A stretch of 64,000 nt of DNA from Streptomyces achromogenes (GTDB taxonomy: Bacteria > Actinomycetota > Actinomycetes > Streptomycetales > Streptomycetaceae), in contig NZ_JAUSYH010000001.1 of assembly GCF_030816715.1 (NCBI RefSeq), forward strand, positions 868,001 to 932,000. The letters are read 5' to 3'. The position numbers and the translations under genes were made by a program. Below, one piece after another: positions 42,983-50,791 of this stretch. The notes below the pieces were generated by a model. It did no database searches, was not told where the DNA came from, and worked only from the letters and a program-made list of their open reading frames with translations. Position 1 is the stretch's first letter. Every line of letters begins with the position of its first letter.

Positions 42983-44231
42983 CCTCGCCCTGTGGACACG
43001 TCTGCGCGATGTGCTGATGCTGCAACGGCGTGAGACCAGACTGCTCCTGGCGAGTGTGACCGCCGACTCCTTCGGCACCGGCATCTTCACGGCGACCTCG
43101 GTCCTGTTCTTCACCACCGTCCGGGGCTTCAGCGTGTCCGCCGTCGGCCTGGCGATCTCCCTGGGCAGCCTCTGCGCGTTCTTCCTCGGCCCCCGCATCG
43201 GCGCCCTCGCGGACCGGGTCGGGCCGCAGAAGAGCCTCATCGTGCTGTTCGGCATACGCGCCGTGGGCTACGGCCTGTACCTGCTCGCCGAGCAGTACTG
43301 GCTGTTCGTGATGCTCGCCTGCGTCGTGACGACGGCCGACCGGGCCAGCCCTGCCATCAACCAGGCCCTGATGGGCCGGCTGTTCGAGGCCAAGGACCGG
43401 GCGACGATCCTGGGCACCGTGTTCTCGGCGCGCAACGGGGCGATCGTGCTCGGGTCGCTGGCCGCCACCCTGCCCGTCGTCACCGGCTCCAGCGCCCTGT
43501 ACCTGGTGGGGATCGGGGTCAACGCCGCGTCCTTCATCGTCGCCGCGCTCCTCGTGGGCCGGCTGCACGTCCCGAAGGCGGAGCCCGCGGCCGCCGGCGG
43601 GGACAAGGAACGCCGCGGCGAGGCCTCCCCCCTGCGCGACCGGCGGTACCTGGCCATCACGGTCGTCAACGGCGTGGCCCAGACGCACAACACGATCCTG
43701 TCCCTGGTGCTGCCCCTGTGGATCGTCCACGCCACCAGCTCGCCCAAGTGGAGCCTCACCGCGCTGCTCGCCCTCAACGGCGCGCTGGCCATGGCGGCTC
43801 AGGTGCCGGTGAACCGGATGTTCGCCGACTTCTCCGCCGCCCTGCGCGCGTCGGCGCTCGGCGGTGTCGCCGTCTGCGCCGCGTGCCTCGCCTACGCCGG
43901 GGCCGGGGCGGTGGGCGACGCCTGGGTGGCGCTCGCGATCCTCGTGGTCGCCATGCTCGCCCACACGGCCGGGGAGAGCCTCTTCATCGCGAGCACGCCG
44001 CTGTCCTTCGAGCTCGCCCCGAAGGAGTCGCTCGGACGGTATCTGTCCTTCTACAACCTGGGCCGGGTGGGCCAGGACCTCGTCGGGCCGCTGCTGATCG
44101 TGGGGCCGCTCGTGGACCGGGGCACCCCCGTGTGGCTCCTGGTCGGCGTGGTCGTGCTGCTCGGCGGCCTCGTGCCGTGGGCCCTCCTCAAGGACGACGC
44201 GCTCGCCGCGAACGGGCGGCCGGCGCGGTGA
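42972..44231 (+). CDS. MFS transporter, probable product exporter
   Basis: A 419-residue protein with about 12 hydrophobic segments and major-facilitator features: LAISLGSLCAFFLGPRIGALADRVGPQKSLIVLFGIRAVGYG (loop 2-3 GxLaDRxGxkxxl motif), a charged central loop (GGDKERRGEASPLRDRRYL), and AKDRATILGTVFSARNGAIVLGS. The GTG at 42972 overlaps the monooxygenase gene by 11 bases; an alternative GTG at 42957 would add five residues. Position in the operon points to export of, and self-resistance to, the peptide. Confidence 0.9.
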   Translation: MSTDLALWTRLRDVLMLQRRETRLLLASVTADSFGTGIFTATSVLFFTTVRGFSVSAVGLAISLGSLCAFFLGPRIGALADRVGPQKSLIVLFGIRAVGYGLYLLAEQYWLFVMLACVVTTADRASPAINQALMGRLFEAKDRATILGTVFSARNGAIVLGSLAATLPVVTGSSALYLVGIGVNAASFIVAALLVGRLHVPKAEPAAAGGDKERRGEASPLRDRRYLAITVVNGVAQTHNTILSLVLPLWIVHATSSPKWSLTALLALNGALAMAAQVPVNRMFADFSAALRASALGGVAVCAACLAYAGAGAVGDAWVALAILVVAMLAHTAGESLFIASTPLSFELAPKESLGRYLSFYNLGRVGQDLVGPLLIVGPLVDRGTPVWLLVGVVVLLGGLVPWALLKDDALAANGRPAR

Positions 44232-45007
44232 GCGCGGTCACCTCCGGGTACCGGACCGCGACGCAGGCACCCGATCCGGCGGCGTCCGGCATCGTCGGTG
44301 TGCTCGGCGGCATGGGGCCGGCCGCCACGGCGGACTTCTTCGCGAAGCTGGTACGGGAGACGCCCGCCGTCAGTGACCAGGAGCATCTGCGGACGCTGGT
44401 GTGGTCCGACGCCACTGTGCCGGACCGCACCGACGCCATCCTGTCGGACGGGCCCAGTCCGCTGCCCCGCCTGCTCGAAGGGGTCCACCTGCTCCAGTGC
44501 GCGGGGGCCGCGATCATCGCCATGCCCTGCAGCACCGCGCATGCCTTCCTCCCGGACCTGCGGCGGGCCTCGGCGGTCCCCATCCTCAGCATGATCGACG
44601 CCAGTGTGCGCCGGCTGCGCGCTGCCGCGCCGTCGGTCTCCCGGGTGGGGCTCCTCGCCACCACCGGCACGTTGGTGACGGGCCTGTACCAGGCGGGTCT
44701 GCGCGAGCAGGGTATCGACGCGATCGTCCCCCCGCCGCTGCTTCAACAGCGGTCCGTGATGCGGGCCGTGCGGCTGATCAAGGCCGGAGAGCTGGAGGCC
44801 GCCGAGCAGGCACTGGCCCCGGCGGTCAGAAGCGTCGCCGGGGATGGAGCAGGCATGATCGTCGCAGCATGCACGGAACTCCCCCTGGTGCTCGGTCACC
44901 GGGTCGAGGACCTCCCCGTCTTCGACCCGACCACGGCACTGGCCCAGGACGCCGTGGCGCTCGCCAGGCGTCTTCCGCACCCCGACCACACGAAGGAACG
45001 ACCATGA
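44228..45007 (+). CDS. Aspartate/glutamate racemase-family protein
   Basis: A 259-residue member of the PLP-independent Asp/Glu racemase superfamily. Both catalytic cysteines are present: Cys101 in IIAMPCSTAH and Cys215 in IVAACTELPLVL. The start shows IVGVLGGMGPAATADFF, the aspartate-racemase signature. Its GTG overlaps the exporter stop (GTGA), so it is translationally coupled. It may supply a D-configured acidic amino acid or epimerise a pathway intermediate; neither NRPS has an epimerisation domain, so D-residues would have to come from here (inference). Confidence 0.9.
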   Translation: MSAVTSGYRTATQAPDPAASGIVGVLGGMGPAATADFFAKLVRETPAVSDQEHLRTLVWSDATVPDRTDAILSDGPSPLPRLLEGVHLLQCAGAAIIAMPCSTAHAFLPDLRRASAVPILSMIDASVRRLRAAAPSVSRVGLLATTGTLVTGLYQAGLREQGIDAIVPPPLLQQRSVMRAVRLIKAGELEAAEQALAPAVRSVAGDGAGMIVAACTELPLVLGHRVEDLPVFDPTTALAQDAVALARRLPHPDHTKERP

Positions 45008-46296
45008 ACACGCGTGTCTGTCTCGTCTCGCCCAAACCCCCGATGCTCCAGCGGGCCAGGCGGCTGAAGCTGGACGTGGTCTGCGTGTACACCCCCGAGG
45101 AGTTCCGCAAGCTCCCCGTCGACGCCGTGCACGACGAGATCTGCCTGGTGCTGCGGCACCAGTCCGACCCGCGGGAGCTGGTGGACTCCGTCCGCGCGCT
45201 GCACGACCGTACGCCGTTCTCCGCCGTGGTGACCGTTCAGGAGGAGGGCGTCATCACCACCGCCCTGCTCAACGACGCCCTGGGCCTGAACGGGGTCTCC
45301 GCCGAGACCGTGGCGCTGCTGACCGACAAGTGGCGCATGCGCCGGCACACCGCGGAGCGCGGCGTCAGCACCGTGCGCGCGGCCGTCGCGTCGAGCCTGG
45401 AGGACATCAGGGAGTTCGGTGCGGCCCAGGGATACCCGTTGATCGCCAAGCCCCTGGGCGGCTCCGCGAGCATCGGCATCCACAAGATCGACAGCGCCGA
45501 GGCGGCCGAGTCCGCGTACGCCGCGCTGAGTGGGCTCGACCTGAGGCAGTTCCTGCTGGAGGAGTACCTCGAAGGCCCGGAGATCAGCGTGGACGCTCTT
45601 TCCTTCGACGGCCGTCATGTGCCGATCACCATCGCGGACAAGATCACCGGAACGGGCTTCGTCGAGTTCGGACACGTCATTCCCGCCCAGCTGGACCCCT
45701 CCCTGGAGGAGGAGGTGTGCCGCACCGTGTCCGACTTCCTGGACGCGGTCGGCCTCCGCAACGGTCTGTCGCACACCGAACTGAAACTCACGCCGACCGG
45801 ACCCCGGGTGGTGGAGAGCCACAACCGGCGCGGGGGCGACCGGATCAACACCATGACGCATGCCGTCCACGGCATCGACCTGGAGGAGGCCGGCCTCGCC
45901 TGGGCCACGGGTCTGCTCCAGCCGCTCACCGAGCGTCCCACGGCGAACGGCGGTGCGGCCGTCGTCTTCTTCGAGGCCGAGCCCGGCCGACTGGTCGCCA
46001 TCGAGGGCGCCGACGAGGCGCGCGCCCACGCCGGTGTCGCCGAGTTCCACCTCAACTTCGAGGTGGGCCAGCTCATCCCGCGCGTCCGCTGGTCGCTGGA
46101 CCGGGCCGGGTATGTGGTGGTGACCGCCGAGACGGCACAGGCCGCGCTGGAGTCGGCCCGGTCGCTGGCCTCCCGGGTGCGGTTCGTGACCGAGCCCGAC
46201 CCGGCCGCCGAGGAGGACGGCGCGCAGGGACTTCGCCGCTACCGCGACCTCGTGGCAGAACTCAACCAGGTCCCCCACGTCGATGCCCTGACGTGA
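45004..46296 (+). CDS. ATP-grasp ligase, amino-acid-ligase-like
   Basis: A 430-residue carboxylate-amine/thiol ligase of the ATP-grasp superfamily. The lid and ATP-binding region is FGAAQGYPLIAKPLGGSASIGIHKI and FLLEEYLEGPEISVDALSFDG; the metal-binding signature near residues 270-280 is VVESHNRRGGDRIN, in the form E-x-x-N-x-R-x-G-G-D seen in BacD-type L-amino-acid ligases. These enzymes join two amino acids through an acyl phosphate. Its ATG overlaps the racemase stop by four bases. In this cluster it could form a peptide bond outside the NRPS, possibly making up for the altered C domain at 35,486-35,503 (inference). Confidence 0.9.
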   Translation: MNTRVCLVSPKPPMLQRARRLKLDVVCVYTPEEFRKLPVDAVHDEICLVLRHQSDPRELVDSVRALHDRTPFSAVVTVQEEGVITTALLNDALGLNGVSAETVALLTDKWRMRRHTAERGVSTVRAAVASSLEDIREFGAAQGYPLIAKPLGGSASIGIHKIDSAEAAESAYAALSGLDLRQFLLEEYLEGPEISVDALSFDGRHVPITIADKITGTGFVEFGHVIPAQLDPSLEEEVCRTVSDFLDAVGLRNGLSHTELKLTPTGPRVVESHNRRGGDRINTMTHAVHGIDLEEAGLAWATGLLQPLTERPTANGGAAVVFFEAEPGRLVAIEGADEARAHAGVAEFHLNFEVGQLIPRVRWSLDRAGYVVVTAETAQAALESARSLASRVRFVTEPDPAAEEDGAQGLRRYRDLVAELNQVPHVDALT

Positions 46297-46312
46297 CGAA
46301 GCGACCTACGAA

Positions 46313-46351
46313 CCGGGCAGGGCGACACCCTTCGGGGGGTGCCCTGCCCGG
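46313..46351 (+). terminator. Rho-independent-type terminator of the plus-strand cluster operon
   Basis: Arms CCGGGCAGGGC (46313-46323) and GCCCTGCCCGG (46341-46351), extended inside by ACACCC/GGGGGT with a TTCG-like tip, followed by CTCTCTTTCCT. It lies 17 bp after the ATP-grasp stop and ends the operon before the aldolase-like gene, whose own promoter should lie in 46352-46481. Confidence 0.85.
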
Positions 46352-46481
46352 CTCTCTTTCCTGCGCGGCCTGGAGAAGGCCCGCGCGCGGACGGAACCGG
46401 CGCCGACCTGAGCGGACCGGCGGGCCCCCGTCCCGACCACATGTCTCACACCCGTCCGACCGAAACAAGTAGGCGAGCACC

Positions 46482-47681
46482 ATGACCGTACAGCGACGAC
46501 ACGACCCGGACGAGCGCGGCTTCGCCAGCGACAACTACGCGGGCGCACACCCCGAGATCCTTGCGGCGATCGCCCTGGCCAACGGCGGCCACCAGGTCAG
46601 CTACGGCGCCGACGTCTACACCGAGCGCCTCCAGGAAGTGGTGCGCGGCCACTTCGGCCCCACCGCGCACACGTATCCGGTCTTCAACGGCACCGGCGCG
46701 AACGTGGTCGCGCTGCAGACCATGCTCGACCGCTGGGACGCCGTGGTCTGCGCCGAGTCGTCCCACATCAACGTCGACGAGGGCGGGGCGCCCGAGAAGG
46801 TCGCCGGGATCAAGCTCCTGACGGTGCCCGCATGGGACGGCAAGCTCACCCCTGAGCTGATCGACCGCCAGGCATGGGGCTTCGAGGACGAGCACCGGGC
46901 CCGGCCCAGGGTCGTCTCGATCGCCCAGTCCACCGAGCTCGGCACCTGCTACACCCCGGACGAGATCCGTGCGATCTGCGACCACGCGCACGACCTCGGC
47001 ATGCTCGTCTACCTGGACGGCGCCCGGCTCGCCAACGCCGCCGCCACCCTCGGCGTGTCCCTGCGCGAGATGACCACCGACACCGGCGTGGACGTCCTCT
47101 CGCTCGGCGGCACCAAGAACGGGCTGCTCTTCGGCGAGGCGGTGATCGTGCTCAACGAGGACGCGGTGCGAGGCATGGCCCACCTGCGCAAGGCGAGCAT
47201 GCAGCTGGGCTCCAAGATGCGTTTCGTGTCGGTGCAGTTCGAGGCGCTGCTCGGCGGCGACCTCTGGCTGCGCTCGGCGGCCCGCTCCAACGCGATGACC
47301 CGGCGGCTGTACGAGGCGGTGCGCGAACTGCCGGGCGTGGAGATCCCCCGCCCGGTGCAGGCCAACCAGATATTCGCCGTCCTGCCGCCGGCCGTCACCG
47401 AGCGTCTCCAGAAGCGTTTCCGCTTCTACACCTGGGACGAACAGGCCGCCGAGGTCCGCTGGATGACCTCCTTCGACACCACCGAGGAGGACGTGGACAC
47501 CTTCGCGGCGGCGATTGCGCAGGAGCTGGCGGCGGAGCGAGGCGAAGAGCCGGCGGGCGCTCTGACCACGGACGAGCGCGAGGAACTGGTGCGACTGCGC
47601 CGTAAGGTCCGCGACATGGAAGAGACGATCGAAGCGCTGGGGAAAGAGCCTGCCTTCTCCGCGAACCGCAAGACGAAGTAA
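46482..47681 (+). CDS. Threonine aldolase/beta-eliminating lyase-like PLP enzyme with IS3 OrfA-like tail
   Basis: A 399-residue fold-type I PLP enzyme. SYGADVYTERLQEVVRGHFGPTAHTYPVFNGTGANVVALQ, Asp179 in VYLDGARLANAAA and the PLP-binding Lys212 in LSLGGTKNGLL mark the low-specificity threonine aldolase group, which cleaves or forms beta-hydroxy-amino acids from glycine and an aldehyde. The last 39 residues (about 361-399: LTTDEREELVRLRRKVRDME... ending in AFSANRKTK) are foreign to the family and resemble the C-terminal coiled coil of Streptomyces IS3-family OrfA transposases. A GAGCACC-type weak ribosome site precedes the ATG. It may supply a beta-hydroxy or glycine-derived unit for the cluster. 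Confidence 0.88.
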   Translation: MTVQRRHDPDERGFASDNYAGAHPEILAAIALANGGHQVSYGADVYTERLQEVVRGHFGPTAHTYPVFNGTGANVVALQTMLDRWDAVVCAESSHINVDEGGAPEKVAGIKLLTVPAWDGKLTPELIDRQAWGFEDEHRARPRVVSIAQSTELGTCYTPDEIRAICDHAHDLGMLVYLDGARLANAAATLGVSLREMTTDTGVDVLSLGGTKNGLLFGEAVIVLNEDAVRGMAHLRKASMQLGSKMRFVSVQFEALLGGDLWLRSAARSNAMTRRLYEAVRELPGVEIPRPVQANQIFAVLPPAVTERLQKRFRFYTWDEQAAEVRWMTSFDTTEEDVDTFAAAIAQELAAERGEEPAGALTTDEREELVRLRRKVRDMEETIEALGKEPAFSANRKTK

Positions 47682-47687
47682 CCGGCA

Positions 47688-48092
47688 TCAGGGATCGCGG
47701 CTCAGGACGCGGTCGACGGCGATCTCGACGACGACCAGGTCCGGCGGGGCGGGCGGGTCCGCGCCGTAGCGGTCGCTGTAGCGGCGGATCGCCTCGGCCA
47801 GCCGCGCAGGATCGTCGGTGACGGCGGCCCGGCCTTCGAGGGTGACCCAGCGGAAGCCGTCCGCCTGACAGAGCGCGACAGGAGCCGCCGGGCCGCCCGC
47901 CACCACGTTCCGGGCCTTGCGGGCTCCCGCCCGGGTGGTCACCCGGACCAGGCCGGTGGCCGCGTCGAAGGTGAAGCGGACCGGGGTGACGTGCGGGGTG
48001 CCGTCGGGGCGGAGGGTGGTGAAGGCGGCCGGGTGCGGGCTGGTGAGGAACGCCCTGGTGGCGGCCCGGAGTTCGACGATCGCCCGGCTCAC
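47688..48092 (-). CDS. PPOX-class flavin/F420-dependent oxidoreductase
   Basis: A 134-residue split-barrel protein of the pyridoxamine-5'-phosphate-oxidase superfamily (TIGR03618-like). Visible are RAFLTSPHPAAFTTLRPDGTPHVTPVRFTFD, VRVTTRAGARKARNVVAGGPAAPVALCQADGFRWVTLEGRAAVTDDP and the C-terminal DRVLSRDP. Such proteins reduce substrates with F420H2 or bind flavin; the substrate is not predictable. The GTG at 48092 overlaps the stop of the NAD(P)-binding gene by four bases, so the two form an operon. It ends six bases from the convergent aldolase-like gene. Confidence 0.87.
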   Translation of the reverse strand: MSRAIVELRAATRAFLTSPHPAAFTTLRPDGTPHVTPVRFTFDAATGLVRVTTRAGARKARNVVAGGPAAPVALCQADGFRWVTLEGRAAVTDDPARLAEAIRRYSDRYGADPPAPPDLVVVEIAVDRVLSRDP

Positions 48093-48784
48093 TTCTTCTT
48101 CACGCCCTCGTGCCAGATCAGCTTGGCGACGTTCGGCTTCACGGCGGTGGTGATGACGCCCATGGCCGTACGGACGTACCGCCGTTCGTCCAGTTCGCGC
48201 AGCATGCTCGCGGCGAGATCGGTGCGGGCGGTGAAGACGCCGTCGGCGCTGGTCTCGGCGGTGTGATATTCCGTGACGACGGGGTGCTCGAAGAGGCCCG
48301 AGGGCCGCACGAGGGTCCAATCGAGGTCCGTCCGACGGATCAAGGCCTCCATGCGGCGCATGTCCTCGTGGAGGGTGCGGCCGAGACGTCGGTTCACCAG
48401 CGGGTCCAGGACATGGTTGAAAAGGTGCGCGCCGGTGGGTCGCCAGTTCGGGTCGGCGATGCTGGAGCTGACGGTGAGGAGCCGCTTGACGCCGTGGCGG
48501 GTCATGGCCCGGGTGATGGCCGTGGCGCTGGCCGAGTACACGGTGATGGTCTCCTTGCCGAAGCGCGCGCCCAGCGCGGACAGGACGGCGTCCGTCCCGG
48601 CGATCACGGCGTCGACGGCCGCCGGATCGGTCGCGTCGGCGACGGCCACGGCGAGGCCGGGCCGCCCGGGGAGGAGGGAGCCGGGGCGGCGAGTCACGGC
48701 GACGACCTCGTGGCCGGCGGTGAGGGCCTGATCGGTGAGGTGGCGGCCGGTCGGTCCGTTGGCGCCGAAGACTGCGATACGCAT
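48089..48784 (-). CDS. NAD(P)H-binding protein, atypical SDR
   Basis: A 231-residue Rossmann protein of the NmrA/NAD(P)H-binding atypical SDR group. The dinucleotide loop is MRIAVFGANGPTGRHLTDQALTAGHEVVAVTRRP, followed by ADATDPAAVDAVIAGTDAVLSALGA and LLTVSSSIADP. It lacks an obvious YxxxK, as in this group. It is divergent from a TetR regulator whose start is 75 bp away and is co-transcribed with the PPOX protein, so induction through TetR is likely. Confidence 0.88.
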   Translation of the reverse strand: MRIAVFGANGPTGRHLTDQALTAGHEVVAVTRRPGSLLPGRPGLAVAVADATDPAAVDAVIAGTDAVLSALGARFGKETITVYSASATAITRAMTRHGVKRLLTVSSSIADPNWRPTGAHLFNHVLDPLVNRRLGRTLHEDMRRMEALIRRTDLDWTLVRPSGLFEHPVVTEYHTAETSADGVFTARTDLAASMLRELDERRYVRTAMGVITTAVKPNVAKLIWHEGVKKK

Positions 48785-48859
48785 GGTGTCGGGTCATCCC
48801 TTCATGTGGTTCGCGGAACGCCTTGACTGTGCCGATCACGAAACGCAGGCTCAACGCTG

Positions 48860-49486
48860 ATGAATAACGCCACCCCTGCTCCCGCCCGCACTAGAGGCCG
48901 CCCGCGCGGCAACCCGCCGACCCGCGAGTCGATCGTCTCGGCGGCCCGTGCGCTGTTCCTGGAGCACGGATACCGGCACACCACGGTGCGCGCGGTGGCC
49001 GCGGCCGCCGGCGTCGACCCGGCGCTGATCGCCTACCACTTCGGATCGAAGAAGGGCCTGTTCGCGGACGTGATGCAGTTCCAGTGCGCCAATGCCCTGG
49101 TGGTGGACGACGTCCTCGGCGGCGACCCGGCCACCCTCCCCGACCGCCTGATCGACGCGGTGACGGACCTGTGGGAAGACGCCGGCTTCCGCCGACTCAC
49201 CCATCAGGGCGACGAGGCCGCCGAGGTGATCCGCGAATACCTGGAACGCGAGCTGCTGGCCCGGCTTGTTGAATTTCTCGGCGGCCGGGACGCGACCGCT
49301 CGCGCCACCGCCGTGGTGACGATCCTGGGCGGTCTCATCTACACCCGCTACCTCAACCCCCTCCCCACCCCCGCCGCCCTCGCCCCGTCCGAGATCCGCC
49401 GCATCCTCGTCCCGGCACTGCGCGCGGCACTGGCCCGAGGCCGCGCACCGCGGCAACCATCACCAGGCCCGCTCGGTAAGCGCTGA
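48860..49486 (+). CDS. TetR-family transcriptional regulator
   Basis: A 208-residue TetR-type regulator with the N-terminal helix-turn-helix RESIVSAARALFLEHGYRHTTVRAVAAAAGVDPALIAYHFGSKKGLFADVM. The C-terminal ligand domain includes TAVVTILGGLIYTRYLNPLPTP. It is divergent from the NAD(P)H-binding/PPOX operon, the expected target. The last ~9 codons run antisense through a fragment of an unrelated response-regulator gene (49461-49538), so the native C-terminus may have been replaced when that fragment arrived. Confidence 0.9.
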   Translation: MNNATPAPARTRGRPRGNPPTRESIVSAARALFLEHGYRHTTVRAVAAAAGVDPALIAYHFGSKKGLFADVMQFQCANALVVDDVLGGDPATLPDRLIDAVTDLWEDAGFRRLTHQGDEAAEVIREYLERELLARLVEFLGGRDATARATAVVTILGGLIYTRYLNPLPTPAALAPSEIRRILVPALRAALARGRAPRQPSPGPLGKR

Positions 49487-49538
49487 TCACCAGCTGAACA
49501 CGGTCGCGGGCGTCGAGTCTGGTCAGCAGCATCAGCTT
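49461..49538 (-). pseudogene. C-terminal fragment of a NarL/LuxR-type response regulator
   Basis: On the minus strand, 26 codons read as the end of a NarL-type helix-turn-helix: the segment TRLDARDRVQLVISAYRAGLV matches the conserved final helix region (usually KLDARDRVQLV.AYE.GLV). Nothing upstream in any frame completes the protein, and the frame enters Gly-rich noise. The rest of 49,539-49,908 is GC-rich with no gene I trust; a plus-strand open frame (49537-49860) has no recognisable domain. Confidence 0.6.
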
Positions 49539-49908
49539 GCCGCCGCCGCTCTCGCCGCCGCCACCCGTCTTGCCGGTGCCAGAGACGCTCCCGCCGCACA
49601 CACCGCCCGACATGCGGGTGTCGACCAGCCGCCCACCGGGCCTGCCGCCGGAGGCACTCGAAGCTCTCTCCACGGCTGCCTGCACCCGCGACTCAGACTC
49701 GAAGAGGCCGCTGGCGCGCGTCGACGCCGGCCGACTCGGCGAGGCGGTGTCGCCCGGGCTGGGAACGGGGAACGCCCTGGTGGTGACGCTGCCGGTGCAG
49801 CTCGGGGTGGTGGCGGCGTCGGGGCTGCTGAATCTGCGGCTGCCCCGGTTGGTCGGCTGAGACGCGGGTGCTCGGCCGAGAGCGGGGCGGGCCGCGCCCG
49901 GTACGGCA

Positions 49909-49945
49909 GCAGGGCCCGGACCACGTGTCGCGGTCCGGGCCCTGC
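49909..49945 (-). terminator. Hairpin terminator downstream of the DUF6243 gene
   Basis: Perfect 14 bp inverted repeat (49909-49922 with 49932-49945) and a 9-base loop, 32 bp beyond the stop codon of the DUF6243 gene. No T-run. Confidence 0.7.
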
Positions 49946-49977
49946 CCCGTGCGGTGCCACCCTGCGGTGGCGGTGCG

Positions 49978-50187
49978 TCAGCTCTGAGCGGTGTCGTCGC
50001 CCGTCTGCCCGGCGCCCTCGGCAGCGCCTGCCTTCTCGCGCATCTTGCGCACCAGCTCCGCCTTCTGGTCGGCGGCACTCTGGCGGTCGAGGTTGCGGTG
50101 CGGACCGTTGTTCTGCCGTTCGGCGCGGGACAGCTTCTTGCGCTGGCCGCCGCCCATGCCCACGGGGTTGTTGATGTTCTTGCTCAC
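49978..50187 (-). CDS. DUF6243 small Lys/Arg/Gln-rich protein
   Basis: A 69-residue hydrophilic protein: MSKNINNPVGMGGGQRKKLSRAERQNN... followed by LDRQSAADQKAELVRKMREKAG and a polar tail. This matches DUF6243, a small conserved Streptomyces family of unknown function. The GTG start at 50187 is preceded by GGGAG with a good spacing. It is monocistronic, with its own hairpin terminator. Confidence 0.85.
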   Translation of the reverse strand: MSKNINNPVGMGGGQRKKLSRAERQNNGPHRNLDRQSAADQKAELVRKMREKAGAAEGAGQTGDDTAQS

Positions 50188-50791
50188 GGGTTCTCCCGGA
50201 ATGTTGTGAAGTGATCTACGGATTCATCGGTGGGGGACGGGCGCGGCTACGTCGAAGGACGTCAGCAGGGGCCCGTCACGCTCTCACTCGTAAATCGGCG
50301 TCTGGAAGAACATGACCAAGACGTTACCCGGTCCCGTCGGCTCCGCACACCAAATTTCTTCGCCGTCCCGGCGCCGGCCGGGGACTCGGTGAGCGCCCGG
50401 GGGCAGCCGTTTCCCGCCAGAGCCGGCGGGGGCTCTGTATCGACATTCCTGTCATGCCCTCGCCGCGCTGAAGCGGAGCGAGGAACGCGGCCCGGCTCGC
50501 GTCCCGGGCTCACGAACACGGCTGCTTGTCGTGTGCTTCCCCAGGCCCTTCGGCGACTTGAATCATCGCAAGGCGCCCGCACGTCCATCCTGCCGAGGCC
50601 GAGCCGGACGTGCAGCGTGCCGGCCTGAACGGCGGCGGCCCGGCCTGCAAGTGAGCCGCCTCCCAGCCGACCCGGTCACCTTCTACGACCGCCTCGGCGA
50701 CGGACGTCACCTGGGCGGACGTAGGCAACGGCTCCCTCACATCACCGTGAGACCGGGCACGCCGGATCCACGGTGACCGCACCGCAGTTGA
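50188..50791. other. 604 bp intergenic region, no gene recognised
   Basis: Lies between the starts/stops of two minus-strand genes. The part next to 50187 should hold the DUF6243 promoter. Short open frames exist on both strands but without ribosome sites or recognisable domains. A short inverted repeat, TCACCGTG (50742-50749) with CACGGTGA (50769-50776), lies just beyond the cyclophilin stop and could be its terminator. Otherwise I see nothing. Confidence 0.5.

Noticed and set aside
24553..47681. Assignment as a streptothricin, viomycin/capreomycin or other beta-lysine antibiotic cluster
   Set aside because: A KamA-like gene and carbamoyltransferase recall these, but the streptolidine, aminosugar and capreomycidine genes are absent, the KamA-like protein lacks its PLP lysine motif, and the NRPS layout does not fit.
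49537..49860. 107-codon plus-strand open frame after the TetR gene
   Set aside because: Pro-rich start, no ribosome binding site, no recognisable domain; its end looks mildly hydrophobic but not enough to call a transporter fragment.
50510..50782. 90-codon minus-strand frame before the cyclophilin stop
   Set aside because: Composition and lack of a ribosome binding site suggest chance; no family recognised.
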